From Saccharicrinis sp963665705 (lineage in GTDB: Bacteria > Bacteroidota > Bacteroidia > Bacteroidales > Marinilabiliaceae): DNA of 64,000 nt. The stretch is from positions 1,116,001 through 1,180,000 of the forward strand of contig OY762448.1 of the NCBI GenBank assembly GCA_963665705.1, given 5' to 3'. Both the position numbers and the translations under genes were made by a program. Positions 53,227 through 62,581 of this stretch are shown here, piece after piece; the stretch's first letter is position 1; every line of letters begins with the position of its first letter. The notes beneath the pieces are model-generated. The model was given only the letters and a program-made list of their open reading frames with translations. It did not search any database and was not told where the DNA came from.

Positions 53227-54594
53227 CTACTTAATCCAATTTTTATACTCGAATTTACAACCTTCCCATTCATCTCTAATTGTTATATAGGTGTCAAGTT
53301 GCTTTTCTTTTATCCAATCATTAATGGCATCAGCTTTCTTTTTCTCTGTCATAATATTCTGAATAAGCTGATAATCATTGCTCATATTGGCTCTGTGTGG
53401 AGCTATTTTTTTCTTTTGTTTAATAATAACAAAAACATCGTGTCCTTTGTCATCTTTAATGCTAAATGGTTTTGACATTTCACCTTCATCTAATTTTTGT
53501 AATTCTTTAGCTATTAAAGGTAATCTCATGGATGATAATTCAGCTAATTCAAATTGAGATGACTGAGTTCTTTGGTTTACCATTAAACCTCCATTTGTTC
53601 TGGTATCTTTGTCCATAGACCAATGAAAAGCTGCATCTTCAAATGATATAGAATCTTTTTCAATTAATGTTTTCATAGAATCTAATCTACTAATAGCAGC
53701 TTTGTTGGCATCTGTTGATACTTTAGGTTTTATTAAAATATGACGAACATGAATTCTTTCTCCCTTTTTGTCTAACAATTGAATGATGTGGTATCCAAAT
53801 TCCGTTTGTACAATCTTTGATACTTTATTTTTCTCTTGCATATTAAAAGCTACATTGGCAAATTCAGGTACATAAGTAGAGCGTGTTGCCCAACCCATAT
53901 CACCACCTCTACTTGCACTACCAGGATCTTCTGAATATAAAACAGCTAATGTTGCAAAATCTCTTCCTTCTGCTACCTGACGTTGGAAGTCACGAAGTTG
54001 ATTTTTTACTCTATCAACTTCTTTTTGATCAATTTTAGGGTAAACTGCAATTTTTTGAATTTCGTATTGAACAGGAACCATTGGTAAGCTATCCTGATTT
54101 GTTTTTCTGTAATATGCTCTAACTTGGGAAGGAGTTGGTTCAATTCCTTCTGTTATATTTTGTTGCATTGACTGTGTCATCATTTGATCACGTACAACTT
54201 GCATTTGTTCTTTTTTAATTTGAAAAATAGATTTTTTAAACCACTCTTCAAGTTTATCTTTACCTCCCGCACGATCAATAAACATATTCATCTTGCGATC
54301 CACTTCATTAATTACAGAGTTCTCATTTATCTCAACACTATCCAAAACAGCTTGATTAAGCATTAATTTTTGAATCAATTGTTGTTCAAATAATTGACAT
54401 TTAAGATCACCTTTTGCAGACATTCCTTGCATGATAGCCTGTTGGTATTGATATTCAATGTCAGATTTAAGTATGGCATTATCACCAACAACAGCGATAA
54501 CTTCATCAATTACATTTTTTTGAGCCAAAACAGTGTTGGTATAAAGAAATGTCGCGGTTAGCGTAATAATCAGAGTATAAATTGTTTTATGCAT
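53227..54594 (-). CDS. SurA-like periplasmic peptidyl-prolyl isomerase/chaperone
   Basis: 455 residues. The signal peptide (IITLTATFLYTNTVLA) leads to a SurA-N chaperone domain beginning VIDEVIAVVGDNAILKSDIE. Two parvulin domains follow, with IQKIAVYPKIDQKEVDRV-RDFATLAVLYSEDPGS and IHVRHILIKPKVSTDANKAA-SFEDAAFHWSMD. The end is an unremarkable helical tail. SurA-type proteins escort unfolded beta-barrel proteins through the periplasm to the Bam complex. It is the third of three chaperone genes in a row on the minus strand and is followed by the small lipoprotein. Confidence 0.93.
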   Translation of the reverse strand: MHKTIYTLIITLTATFLYTNTVLAQKNVIDEVIAVVGDNAILKSDIEYQYQQAIMQGMSAKGDLKCQLFEQQLIQKLMLNQAVLDSVEINENSVINEVDRKMNMFIDRAGGKDKLEEWFKKSIFQIKKEQMQVVRDQMMTQSMQQNITEGIEPTPSQVRAYYRKTNQDSLPMVPVQYEIQKIAVYPKIDQKEVDRVKNQLRDFQRQVAEGRDFATLAVLYSEDPGSASRGGDMGWATRSTYVPEFANVAFNMQEKNKVSKIVQTEFGYHIIQLLDKKGERIHVRHILIKPKVSTDANKAAISRLDSMKTLIEKDSISFEDAAFHWSMDKDTRTNGGLMVNQRTQSSQFELAELSSMRLPLIAKELQKLDEGEMSKPFSIKDDKGHDVFVIIKQKKKIAPHRANMSNDYQLIQNIMTEKKKADAINDWIKEKQLDTYITIRDEWEGCKFEYKNWIK

Positions 54595-54615
54595 ATATAA
54601 TCTTTTTGCGCAAAT

Positions 54616-55464
54616 TTAATAGAATTTTATAACTTTTTGCTTTAATCCTTCCTGGTATAATTCTTCTTCAAGATTTTGAATGAATTCTATACGTTTTTTG
54701 TTTAGTAAAATAGCTTTTATCTTTTCGGTAACATATTGGATAGGAGCTATTTCGTCTGTTTTGTGATAATCTCTGAATGAAACTAAATATTGAGAAGTTG
54801 AGTCAGAAACTTCATAAAATTTATTATACTTTAAGAAATTGGCATTTTTAGGAATCGGTTTTGGTAATAGTTTGGAGATAGCATCTACAGTAACCCATTT
54901 GTCAAGAAAAATATCAAAATTTTTGGCATTTAGATAACAATATTCCTCTAGTTTAACCATATCTTCTGGATTTTCAGAACGATACCATTTTTTTAGCTGA
55001 GCGATGTTAGGTGCATTGCGAGGGATTTTGATAAATATACCTTTAATAATATCTTCATTTAAAATGAAGTTCTCATTCATAGTATTATAATATTCCTCAA
55101 TCTCTTTATTAGTAATTAAAGGAGAGTGCTTTTCTAACAATAGTTTTTGTTGGTATTTATGAATCAATAAAGAAGCTCTGTAGTCTTCGAGAATTTGTTT
55201 TACATCTTTTTCTTCCGGAGATAAATTTAATTCAGCTTTTCTTAATAATAATGATGATTTTACCCATCTTGAAATATAATTCTGAGTAAAAGCAAGACTA
55301 TCGTTTTTGCTTAAGTTTTTGGGTATTGCTTTTTGTAGTTCTCCAATAGTCAATGCTTTACCGTCTACAGATGCAATAGCTTGAGACGACTCTGAAGTTG
55401 AGATTTTAGAACATCTATTAAATGTAAGACATGCTAAAATCCCAATAAAAATTATGGTTCTCAT
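54616..55464 (-). CDS. SurA-like lipoprotein with degenerate isomerase domain
   Basis: 282 residues. A lipobox (TFNRC, Cys18) suggests membrane anchoring. The N-terminal half is a SurA-N-type chaperone domain (SQAIASVDGKALTIGELQKA, then a long helical stretch), and the C-terminal half has a PpiC-like outline, FILNEDIIKGIFIKIPRNAP. However, the parvulin hallmarks (SHILIK, FSDDP, LGFF/WATR) are missing, so isomerase activity is unlikely and a chaperone or holdase role is more probable. It lies 6 bases after the large isomerase gene and 21 bases before the SurA-like gene, so the three are one operon. Confidence 0.78.
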   Translation of the reverse strand: MRTIIFIGILACLTFNRCSKISTSESSQAIASVDGKALTIGELQKAIPKNLSKNDSLAFTQNYISRWVKSSLLLRKAELNLSPEEKDVKQILEDYRASLLIHKYQQKLLLEKHSPLITNKEIEEYYNTMNENFILNEDIIKGIFIKIPRNAPNIAQLKKWYRSENPEDMVKLEEYCYLNAKNFDIFLDKWVTVDAISKLLPKPIPKNANFLKYNKFYEVSDSTSQYLVSFRDYHKTDEIAPIQYVTEKIKAILLNKKRIEFIQNLEEELYQEGLKQKVIKFY

Positions 55465-55470
55465 TCTTAA

Positions 55471-57408
55471 TTATTTGTTTTTAGAGAATTTTAGAGCTTT
55501 AGTGTTGATTACTGGATTGTATTTTTCTTTTAATCTGGTAATCCACTGTTTTTCAAGTTCGCTTTGGTAATCACTAATTACTTGCCCTTTGGTTTCTTCT
55601 AGTTTTTTGTATTTTTTCGGAAAAGTTTTTCCATTGGCAAAAACGTATGGGAAATCAGGTTCTTTTTTGCCGTTAGATTTTTTAATATTCCAAACCTCTT
55701 TATCAATTTCCGCATATTCACCTAAATGAAATTCACCTTTAATACATTTAAGATTTTTTGATGGTATCATTTGTTTTATTGAATCATTAGTGATGTTTGG
55801 CGATTTTTTAAATTGAGATTTAATTGTATTTAACGTTTTTTTGTCTGTTGTAAAATAAGCCGTTCCTACTATTTTTTCAGGTTCAAAATAATTATTTTTA
55901 TGCTTGTTAAAATAGTTTTCAATTCCTGTACTATCTTGACTTGCTTTGTTCCATATTTCTTTTTGACTTATTTCAAAAATTAATAGTCCATCATGATATT
56001 CACTCAGTAGATACTTATATTCAGGATATTTATTTTCAAGTTGCGTTTTTTCAAATGAAAGAATTTCATCTTCTAAAAATGATTTGATCATTTGGTCTAT
56101 TAAAGTTGCTTTTTTTGTTTTTGTAAATTGTTTGTTAATTTTTAAATACGTTATAAGATCCTTAGTTTTTAATGTCTTAGTGCTAAAAGTAGCTATATTA
56201 TCACTCGTAGCATTAAGATAGTTGTAGAAATCTTCATCAGATATGTTGTGTGATTTAGCTTTTTCCTTAATGTTATTTATTAAAGCCTCATCCTGCTTAA
56301 AATTATATTCTTTTTTTAATCTGTTTATTACGCTTTGTTTTCCTTTAAAAGCTCTTTCATCTCTCGAAATCTTTTTAGTGATTTCATCTTCCATTTCATC
56401 GAAGTCTTTTATTCCTCGTTTTTCTAAAAGCTTAATAATATGAAAGCCATAGGGGGTTCTTATTACCTTAGATACAGATCCTATACTATCTAAAAGAAAA
56501 GCTGGTTCACTGTATTCCGGAATCATTCTTCCACTTCCAAACCAAGGTAATTCACCATTGTTTTTAGCACTTCTTTTATCTTCAGAAAAATTTTGAGCCA
56601 TAGAGCCAAAATCCTCACCTTTTAAAACTAATTGATAAATAGAATCTATTTTTACTTTTTTTGTCTCAACGATTTCTTTTGGAGAGTTTGGAGGGAACAT
56701 CATCATGATATGTGCTGTTCTTAGCTCGCCTCTGTTTTCTCTCTTTTCATGAACTTTAATAATATGATATCCAAATGAAGTCCTTATGATGTCTGATACT
56801 TGGTTAACAGGTGTATTGTATGCAGCACTTTCAAAAGGGTAAACCATCATAAAACCACTAAAAAAACCAAGTTTACCCATATTTTTTTTGGCAGATGGAT
56901 CATCAGAAAATTCTTTTGCTAACTGATTAAAATCCTCACCATTTTTTATTCGATCCTTAATGTTTTTTATTTTGTTATAGGCTTGTAATGTATCTTCCGG
57001 AGTGGGTGATTTTGGAAGTTTAATTAATATATGACTTGCATTTACCTCCTGTTTTAGTCTTTCGTAGGCTTCTTTTTTTAGATATTCAGTTATTGATTTA
57101 TCTGATAAATATGGTTTTGCTAATTCGTCTTTATAATAATTATATTCTTTTTTAAAAGAAGGCAGTGTATCCAGTCCTTGGGCAATCGCCTCATGAACTT
57201 TGAGTTTGTAGTTAACAAATAAATCAACATACTCTTTCTTTGATTTAGGATCTTCAGTATAGCTATTGTTTTTATTATAAATAAAATCGAATTCTCCTAT
57301 GCTGTAGTTTTTATCTTGAATAGTTACTAAAGTATGTGTGTTTTGAGAAAACGTAATGTTTGAAATTATTAGTGCAATAAATGAAAATAGAAATTTAATT
57401 CGTGTCAT
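55471..57408 (-). CDS. Periplasmic peptidyl-prolyl isomerase with two parvulin domains
   Basis: 645 residues. The signal peptide is FLFSFIALIISNITFS. A helical chaperone domain (about 20-120) includes SIGEFDFIYNKNNSY. Parvulin domain 1 has NASHILIKLPKSPTPEDT, FNQLAKEFSDDPSAK and LGFFSGFMM; domain 2 has LRTAHIMMMFPP, FGSMAQNFSEDKRS and WFGSGRMIPEYSEPAF. A long C-terminal part (about 380-645) is helical and then beta, with no match I know. Role: folding and delivery of outer-membrane or secreted proteins. It is first in the operon, just before guaB in transcription order. Confidence 0.9.
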   Translation of the reverse strand: MTRIKFLFSFIALIISNITFSQNTHTLVTIQDKNYSIGEFDFIYNKNNSYTEDPKSKKEYVDLFVNYKLKVHEAIAQGLDTLPSFKKEYNYYKDELAKPYLSDKSITEYLKKEAYERLKQEVNASHILIKLPKSPTPEDTLQAYNKIKNIKDRIKNGEDFNQLAKEFSDDPSAKKNMGKLGFFSGFMMVYPFESAAYNTPVNQVSDIIRTSFGYHIIKVHEKRENRGELRTAHIMMMFPPNSPKEIVETKKVKIDSIYQLVLKGEDFGSMAQNFSEDKRSAKNNGELPWFGSGRMIPEYSEPAFLLDSIGSVSKVIRTPYGFHIIKLLEKRGIKDFDEMEDEITKKISRDERAFKGKQSVINRLKKEYNFKQDEALINNIKEKAKSHNISDEDFYNYLNATSDNIATFSTKTLKTKDLITYLKINKQFTKTKKATLIDQMIKSFLEDEILSFEKTQLENKYPEYKYLLSEYHDGLLIFEISQKEIWNKASQDSTGIENYFNKHKNNYFEPEKIVGTAYFTTDKKTLNTIKSQFKKSPNITNDSIKQMIPSKNLKCIKGEFHLGEYAEIDKEVWNIKKSNGKKEPDFPYVFANGKTFPKKYKKLEETKGQVISDYQSELEKQWITRLKEKYNPVINTKALKFSKNK

Positions 57409-57510
57409 CTTTCTTATTAATTATATTACTATCAGTTCTAGTGTCACTAAATTAACACACAAAAGAATTTATTATTGTGTTTGCATTTATTTAAGGTGGC
57501 TAAATAAAAT

Positions 57511-57544
57511 AAAAAAGCCCGAAAAACAAAAGTTTACGGGCTTT
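57511..57544 (-). terminator. Intrinsic terminator of guaB
   Basis: Stem AAAGCCCG/CGGGCTTT (57537-57544 and 57514-57521, 15-nt loop) followed by U-rich sequence on the minus strand, 22 bases after the guaB stop. It separates guaB from the chaperone operon. Confidence 0.85.
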
Positions 57545-57565
57545 ATAAATATGTAATATGAATAA

Positions 57566-59035
57566 TTATCTTGTGTAATTAGGAGCTTCTCTTGTAATTG
57601 TTACATCGTGAGGGTGATTTTCCTGAACTCCAGCATTGGTAATTCTAGTAAATTTAGCTTTGTGTAGTTCTTCAACTGTAGCAGCTCCACAGTATCCCAT
57701 ACCGGCTCTTAACCCACCAATCATTTGATAAATAACTTCGTTAAGTGTACCTTTATAAGGAACTCTTGCTGAAATTCCCTCAGGAACTAATTTGCTTACA
57801 TCATCTTCTACATCCTGGAAGTATCTGTCTTTTGATCCTTGTTGCATCGCTTCAACAGAACCCATACCACGGTATGTTTTAAATTTACGACCATTATAGA
57901 TAATTGTTTCACCCGGAGATTCATCCACACCTGCAAATAGAGAACCAGCCATAACGCAACTACCTCCTGCAGCAACTGCTTTTACAATATCTCCTGAATA
58001 TCTGATACCACCATCTGCAATAACAGGTACACCGTGTTTTTTAGCTTCCTGAGATACTTCATAGATAGCTGATAGTTGAGGCATACCTACACCAGCAATG
58101 ATTCGGGTTGTACAAATAGATCCTGGACCAATTCCTACCTTTAAAGCATCTGCTCCAGCAGCTATTAAGTCTTTAGCAGCATCTGATGTAGCAATATTAC
58201 CTACAACAACTTCTAATTTCGGATATTTCTTTTTTGTTTGCTTTAGTGTTTCAATAACACCATGACTGTGTCCATGTGCAGTATCAATAACAATAGCATC
58301 AACACCTGCTTCCACTAAAGCCTGAATTCTTTCGAAAGTATTATGAGTAACACCAACTCCTGCAGCAACTCTCAATCTTCCCATTTCATCTTTACAGGCT
58401 AATGGCTTATTTTTTGCTTTTGTAATATCTTTATAAGTTAAAAGCCCAATAAGCTTTTTGTCTTTGTCAATAACAGGGAGTTTTTCAATTTTATGCTTTT
58501 GAAGAATTTCAGCAGCTAAAACAAGGTCAGTAGTTTGGTTGGTCGTAATTAAATTTTCTGAAGTCATTACATCCTCAACTGATCTATTTAGATCAATGAT
58601 GAATCTTAGGTCACGATTAGTAACAATACCCACTAAATAACCATAATCATCAACAACTGGAATTCCACCAATTTTGTATTCTTTCATTATGGCTAATGCG
58701 TCACCAACAGTCTTATCTCTTTTTATGGTGATTGGATCAAAAATCATCCCGTTTTCAGCACGCTTAACCACTTGAACTTTTTTTGCTTGTTCTTCAATGG
58801 TCATGTTTTTGTGTATTACACCAATTCCTCCTTCACGGGCAATAGCAATTGCTAGTCGTTCTTCTGTAACCGTATCCATAGCAGCGGATGCGATGGGTGT
58901 ATTTATTGTGATGTTTCTGGTAAATTTAGATGCCAGGTTTACTTCACGTGGTAATACCTGAGAATATGCAGGTATTAATAATACATCGTCGAATGTTAAG
59001 CCGTCTGATATTATTCTATCCTCTAAAAATGACAT
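57566..59035 (-). CDS. guaB: Inosine-5'-monophosphate dehydrogenase
   Basis: 489 residues, cytosolic, converting IMP to XMP with NAD in guanine nucleotide synthesis. The TIM barrel begins DGLTFDDVLLIPA. Two CBS domains are inserted (about 92-205). The catalytic cysteine is Cys308 in GIGPGSICTTR, and the flap carries the substrate loop RGMGSVEAMQQGS, then GISARVPYKG. A monovalent-cation site lies in the same loop region. The guaB, PpiC-type genes and OstA order is familiar in Bacteroidales. Its -7 box is at 59070. Confidence 0.97.
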   Translation of the reverse strand: MSFLEDRIISDGLTFDDVLLIPAYSQVLPREVNLASKFTRNITINTPIASAAMDTVTEERLAIAIAREGGIGVIHKNMTIEEQAKKVQVVKRAENGMIFDPITIKRDKTVGDALAIMKEYKIGGIPVVDDYGYLVGIVTNRDLRFIIDLNRSVEDVMTSENLITTNQTTDLVLAAEILQKHKIEKLPVIDKDKKLIGLLTYKDITKAKNKPLACKDEMGRLRVAAGVGVTHNTFERIQALVEAGVDAIVIDTAHGHSHGVIETLKQTKKKYPKLEVVVGNIATSDAAKDLIAAGADALKVGIGPGSICTTRIIAGVGMPQLSAIYEVSQEAKKHGVPVIADGGIRYSGDIVKAVAAGGSCVMAGSLFAGVDESPGETIIYNGRKFKTYRGMGSVEAMQQGSKDRYFQDVEDDVSKLVPEGISARVPYKGTLNEVIYQMIGGLRAGMGYCGAATVEELHKAKFTRITNAGVQENHPHDVTITREAPNYTR

Positions 59036-59409
59036 ATTGTTGATGGTTTATTGAATTAGAAAATTTTGGCAAAATTACTAAATAAAATGATTTCTCAAGT
59101 GACTTTATGATTTTTTAATGAATTGTTTTTTTTATTAAAAGATGTTTTAAAATGAAATTTTATAAAGTGATGGATTCTAGGTGTTTATTGTGTTGGTTTT
59201 GTTGATGTGTATAAAAAAGCTTTTAATTTGTAATCTATTATATATTATAATAAGTAAAGGGAATAAAATTTATTAAAGCACATGTAATGCATATTTTATT
59301 AAAATGTTATTTGTTTTGGATACTTTTAAGCTTAAGTGTTTTGGGAAAATAATTTAGTTTTGTCATAAAAGGTATTTTATTTAATAAATTAATACAATAT
59401 TGTAAATTC
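59036..59409. other. Gene-free stretch, 374 bases, divergent promoters
   Basis: Between guaB (minus) and the beta-barrel gene (plus). It holds the guaB -7 box (59070-59077) and, for the plus strand, TAGTTTTG (59355-59362), an exact TAnnTTTG match 47 bases before the ATG. No ORF, RNA gene or repeat stands out; the middle part is very AT-rich. Confidence 0.6.
59070..59077 (-). promoter_or_regulatory. guaB -7 element
   Basis: Reads TAATTTTG then CC on the minus strand, an exact TAnnTTTG match 34 bases before the ATG. CTTG about 18 bases further upstream may be the -33 box. Confidence 0.65.
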
Positions 59410-60330
59410 ATGAAAAATGAAAGTCTAGGTGTAATGCTAGTATTGATTCTTCTTTTATTTGGAATGAAGGAATTGTATTCTCAAAAAAAAACAGATACAA
59501 TATCATATCCCCGATTATCAAAATTTACAATAGCATCAATTAATCAGTATCAATATTCAAACTCAGATTTAAAAAGTTCATATCTGAATAGGGGAGTTAA
59601 GATAAATGAATTTAGAGCATCTGCTCAGATTGCTATTCCATTTAATAAAGGCAAGAGCTATATTTTTAATGGGTGGGATTATATTAAAGTTAACTCATTA
59701 GCAGATAAACTAACTCCAGAAGAATTTTATCATAATCAATATAAGTCAATAACCTGTAATTTGGGTATTATAAATAATTTTAAAAATTATTGGAGTTTGC
59801 TTTTCATCATCTCACCATCAATAGCTAGTGATTTTAAGGAGTCGTTGAGTAATGATGATTTTACACTTGGAATTTCTGCGATGGCAAGTAAACGATATAA
59901 TGAATTTTTTGAATATGGGATTGGTTTTTCGTTTAATACCAGGTTTAAATACGAGATGTATTTACCATTGCTGAGTTTGAAGTATAAAAAGGGTAGGCAC
60001 GAACTCTCTGCATTACTTCCTTTGCAGTTAAGTGCGTTTTATTGTTTTAAATACTATAAAATAGGATTTGAAGGTAGGTTATTTGAGAATTATTATAATG
60101 CAGATAATGATTTGGCAACTAATATTAATATGGATAAATTTGGTTTTTCAAAAGTTAATTTTGGTCCGAAAATACAAGTGCAACTATATCATGCATTACA
60201 TTTTAATGTTGCAACAGGAATTACCGTTTTTAATGAACTCACATCTCTTAATAAGCGAGGTGCAAGAACTGAAATTACTGCTGCCAAAAACAAATTGTTT
60301 TATAATTTCGGATTAAGTGTATTGAAATAA
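59410..60330 (+). CDS. DUF6268-like outer-membrane beta-barrel protein
   Basis: 306 residues. The signal peptide (LGVMLVLILLLFGMKELYS) ends before QKKTD. The body alternates hydrophobic and polar residues in beta strands, with aromatic girdles such as YKSITCNLGIINNFKNYWSL and FEYGIGFSFNTRFKYEMYLPLLSLKY, and ends in a strand (KNKLFYNFGLSVLK) as outer-membrane barrels do. The pattern resembles DUF6268, whose role is not known to me. It is a stand-alone gene with its own -7 box. The last residue is Lys rather than the usual aromatic, a minor oddity for Bam recognition. Confidence 0.72.
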   Translation: MKNESLGVMLVLILLLFGMKELYSQKKTDTISYPRLSKFTIASINQYQYSNSDLKSSYLNRGVKINEFRASAQIAIPFNKGKSYIFNGWDYIKVNSLADKLTPEEFYHNQYKSITCNLGIINNFKNYWSLLFIISPSIASDFKESLSNDDFTLGISAMASKRYNEFFEYGIGFSFNTRFKYEMYLPLLSLKYKKGRHELSALLPLQLSAFYCFKYYKIGFEGRLFENYYNADNDLATNINMDKFGFSKVNFGPKIQVQLYHALHFNVATGITVFNELTSLNKRGARTEITAAKNKLFYNFGLSVLK

Positions 60331-60381
60331 TGCTGGTTGCTTTAATTAAATATATAATGTAGGTTAAAACAAGGTATATTG

Positions 60382-61470
60382 ATGATAGGTGAAGAGGATA
60401 TTGGTGTAAGAAAAATTATACATATTGATATGGATGCTTTTTTTGCATCGGTTGAACAACGTGATTTTCCACAATTGGTTGGAAAACCTGTAGTTGTAGG
60501 TTCTCCTTCCCAAAGAGGAGTTATTGCTGCAGCAAGTTATGAAGCCCGTAAGTTTGGTGTTCGATCCGCCATGTCTTCACAAATAGCATTAAAAAAATGT
60601 CCCAATCTTATTTTTCAACCGCACAGGTTTGATGTGTACAAATCTGTTTCATCTCAAATAATGAATATTTTATCTGAGTATAGTGATTTAGTTGAGCCAT
60701 TGAGTATTGATGAAGCGTTTATAGATGTTTCTAGAAATAAAAAGAATCATAATTCGGCAACATTAATTGCCAGAGAGATTAAAAAGAGGATAAAAGAAGA
60801 AACTCAATTAACAGCATCTGCTGGTATTAGTATCAATAAGTTTTTAGCAAAAATAGCATCTGATCAGGATAAGCCGGATGGTATATTTGTGATTAAACCA
60901 GATGATGTACTTCCTTTTATAGAACAACTTCCGGTAAAAGATTTTTATGGAGTAGGCAAGAAGACTGCAGAAAGAATGACTCAGTTGGGAATATACTTAG
61001 GAAAAGATTTACAGGCATGGAGTTTAAATGGATTAGTAAAGAATTTTGGAAAAGCTGGTTATTTCTTTTATTCGATTTGCAGAGGGATTGATGAACGACC
61101 TGTTGTACCTAATCGGAAACGTAAATCTGTAGGTATTGAAAATACATTTTCAACAGATTTGAAAGTTAAAATAGAAATAAGCAATGAACTAGATAGATTA
61201 GTTGATGGTTTGTGGAAAAGGATGGTCAGAACAAATAAGTACGGAAGAACTTTAACATTAAAGTATAAGTTTAATGATTTTAAACAACATACCCATAGTA
61301 AAACTTTGCTTCATAATATCCACAAAAAAGAAATGCTTACCTCATTGGCAAGCACTCTATTAAATAATGCGGTTATTGAAAAACCATTAAGATTAATGGG
61401 ATTATCCATTTCAAATTTTGAGGAAGAGGTAATCCCTAAACCTTATCAATTAACAATTAACTTTGACTAA
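60382..61470 (+). CDS. dinB: DNA polymerase IV
   Basis: 362 residues from ATG at 60382; a TTG directly before it is in frame. This Y-family polymerase copies damaged DNA. The palm begins IIHIDMDAFFASVEQRD, with the steric-gate region FF and the first catalytic Asp pair, and the second acidic motif is SIDEAFIDVS. SYEARKFGVRSAMSS is the fingers region, and KIASDQDKPDG and VKDFYGVGKKTAERM mark the thumb. The little-finger domain spans about 235-345. The C-terminus (PYQLTINFD) may include a weak beta-clamp motif. The stop overlaps the end of the convergent small gene by 4 bases. Confidence 0.95.
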   Translation: MIGEEDIGVRKIIHIDMDAFFASVEQRDFPQLVGKPVVVGSPSQRGVIAAASYEARKFGVRSAMSSQIALKKCPNLIFQPHRFDVYKSVSSQIMNILSEYSDLVEPLSIDEAFIDVSRNKKNHNSATLIAREIKKRIKEETQLTASAGISINKFLAKIASDQDKPDGIFVIKPDDVLPFIEQLPVKDFYGVGKKTAERMTQLGIYLGKDLQAWSLNGLVKNFGKAGYFFYSICRGIDERPVVPNRKRKSVGIENTFSTDLKVKIEISNELDRLVDGLWKRMVRTNKYGRTLTLKYKFNDFKQHTHSKTLLHNIHKKEMLTSLASTLLNNAVIEKPLRLMGLSISNFEEEVIPKPYQLTINFD

Positions 61471-61748
61471 TTAATTGCCTGGATTTTATCTAATAACTCA
61501 ACTGTTTTATTCATTAAATTTTTTCTAAGTGCTTGATAATACGATTTTACAATTTTTTTATTTTTTTTCCCATCAGGATGATTAGCTCTTGAAACAAATT
61601 CATTTCTCATTTCAATTGCTTCAACCATTACAGGTTGAATTTTTTCTTCGCTTACATTTTCCATAAGCGCAAGTTTCATATATGCTTGAGAAAGAATTTC
61701 TGCTGCCAGATAATTGATATCTTTTTTTAATTCTCTGCGACTTGCCAT
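61467..61748 (-). CDS. Conserved small helical protein, function unknown
   Basis: 93 residues, no signal peptide or membrane segment, entirely helical by pattern. It starts MASRRELKKDINYLAAEIL, with a basic N-terminus and then an amphipathic helix, and continues QAYMKLALMENVSEEKIQP and KSYYQALRKNLMNKTVELL. I recall similar ~90-residue proteins in other Bacteroidota without a known function. Its stop lies inside the last codons of dinB, but transcription is convergent, so no shared operon. It is single, 46 bases after the stop of the LytTR gene on the same strand, and could be read from the same transcript. Confidence 0.75.
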   Translation of the reverse strand: MASRRELKKDINYLAAEILSQAYMKLALMENVSEEKIQPVMVEAIEMRNEFVSRANHPDGKKNKKIVKSYYQALRKNLMNKTVELLDKIQAIN

Positions 61749-61794
61749 AACTAAATATTGAGGTTAAATAATTTATGCAATATACGCTTATTTT

Positions 61795-62565
61795 TTAACT
61801 ATCGAGCCAGTTTTTAAATACAGAAGCTTTGGCTCTGCTGATCACAAATTTTTCATCAAATTGAGGTAAGAGTTTTACGATGAGCTTTCCTCCAAAGTAA
61901 TTTTCTAATGAATGGATAGCATTCATATTTATTATAGATTGTCTGTTTGCTCTAATAAAAATAGATGGATCTAATTCTTCTTCGAGTTTATCTAACGTAA
62001 AATTGATAATATGTTCTTTGTTTTCAAATGTAACTGCATAAGTTAGTTTTGACTCAAAATAGATATATGCAATTTCACTTACCGGAATTGAAAAGAAAGC
62101 ATCTCTTTTTGATACAAGAAACCTTTTACGGTATGGATTTGTTCCATTTGTTAAGCCAGATAAAATATCTTTGTAGTCTATTTTATTTTCATTTTCAATC
62201 TTTTTAATAATGCTTTCTAATTTTTCAATAGCTGTTAGTAAAATATCTTTTTTTACAGGTTTTAAAATGTAATCTACGCTGTTTAATTTAAATGCCTTTA
62301 CTGCATATTCATCATATGCGGTTGTAAATATTACACCGCAATCTACTTCAACCTTATCAAAAATAGAAAAACTTATTCCGTCAGATAGTTGGATGTCCAA
62401 AAAAATCAGGTTTGGTTGTTCGTTGTTTTGTAGCCAGTTTACGGTATCCTCAACAGAATCAAAAGTATCAATGATATTCCATTGAGGGCGTATTTCGTTT
62501 ATCATGCTCTCAAGCATTTGAGCACTATGAAATTCGTCTTCTACAATAATAACATTAAAAGCCAT
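61795..62565 (-). CDS. LytTR-family response regulator
   Basis: 256 residues. The receiver domain has acidic residues E9-D10, phospho-acceptor D57 in LIFLDIQ, T81-T82 and K102 in YILKPVKK. After a linker of ~25 residues, the LytTR DNA-binding domain runs from KRFLVSKRDAFFSIPVSEI through FIRANRQSIINMNAI to the C-terminus. It is the transcriptional output of the histidine kinase gene 16 bases upstream on the same strand. LytTR systems in this phylum often control surface or metabolite-transport genes; the targets are unknown. Confidence 0.94.
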   Translation of the reverse strand: MAFNVIIVEDEFHSAQMLESMINEIRPQWNIIDTFDSVEDTVNWLQNNEQPNLIFLDIQLSDGISFSIFDKVEVDCGVIFTTAYDEYAVKAFKLNSVDYILKPVKKDILLTAIEKLESIIKKIENENKIDYKDILSGLTNGTNPYRKRFLVSKRDAFFSIPVSEIAYIYFESKLTYAVTFENKEHIINFTLDKLEEELDPSIFIRANRQSIINMNAIHSLENYFGGKLIVKLLPQFDEKFVISRAKASVFKNWLDS

Positions 62566-62581
62566 AGTAAAATAATTTAGG

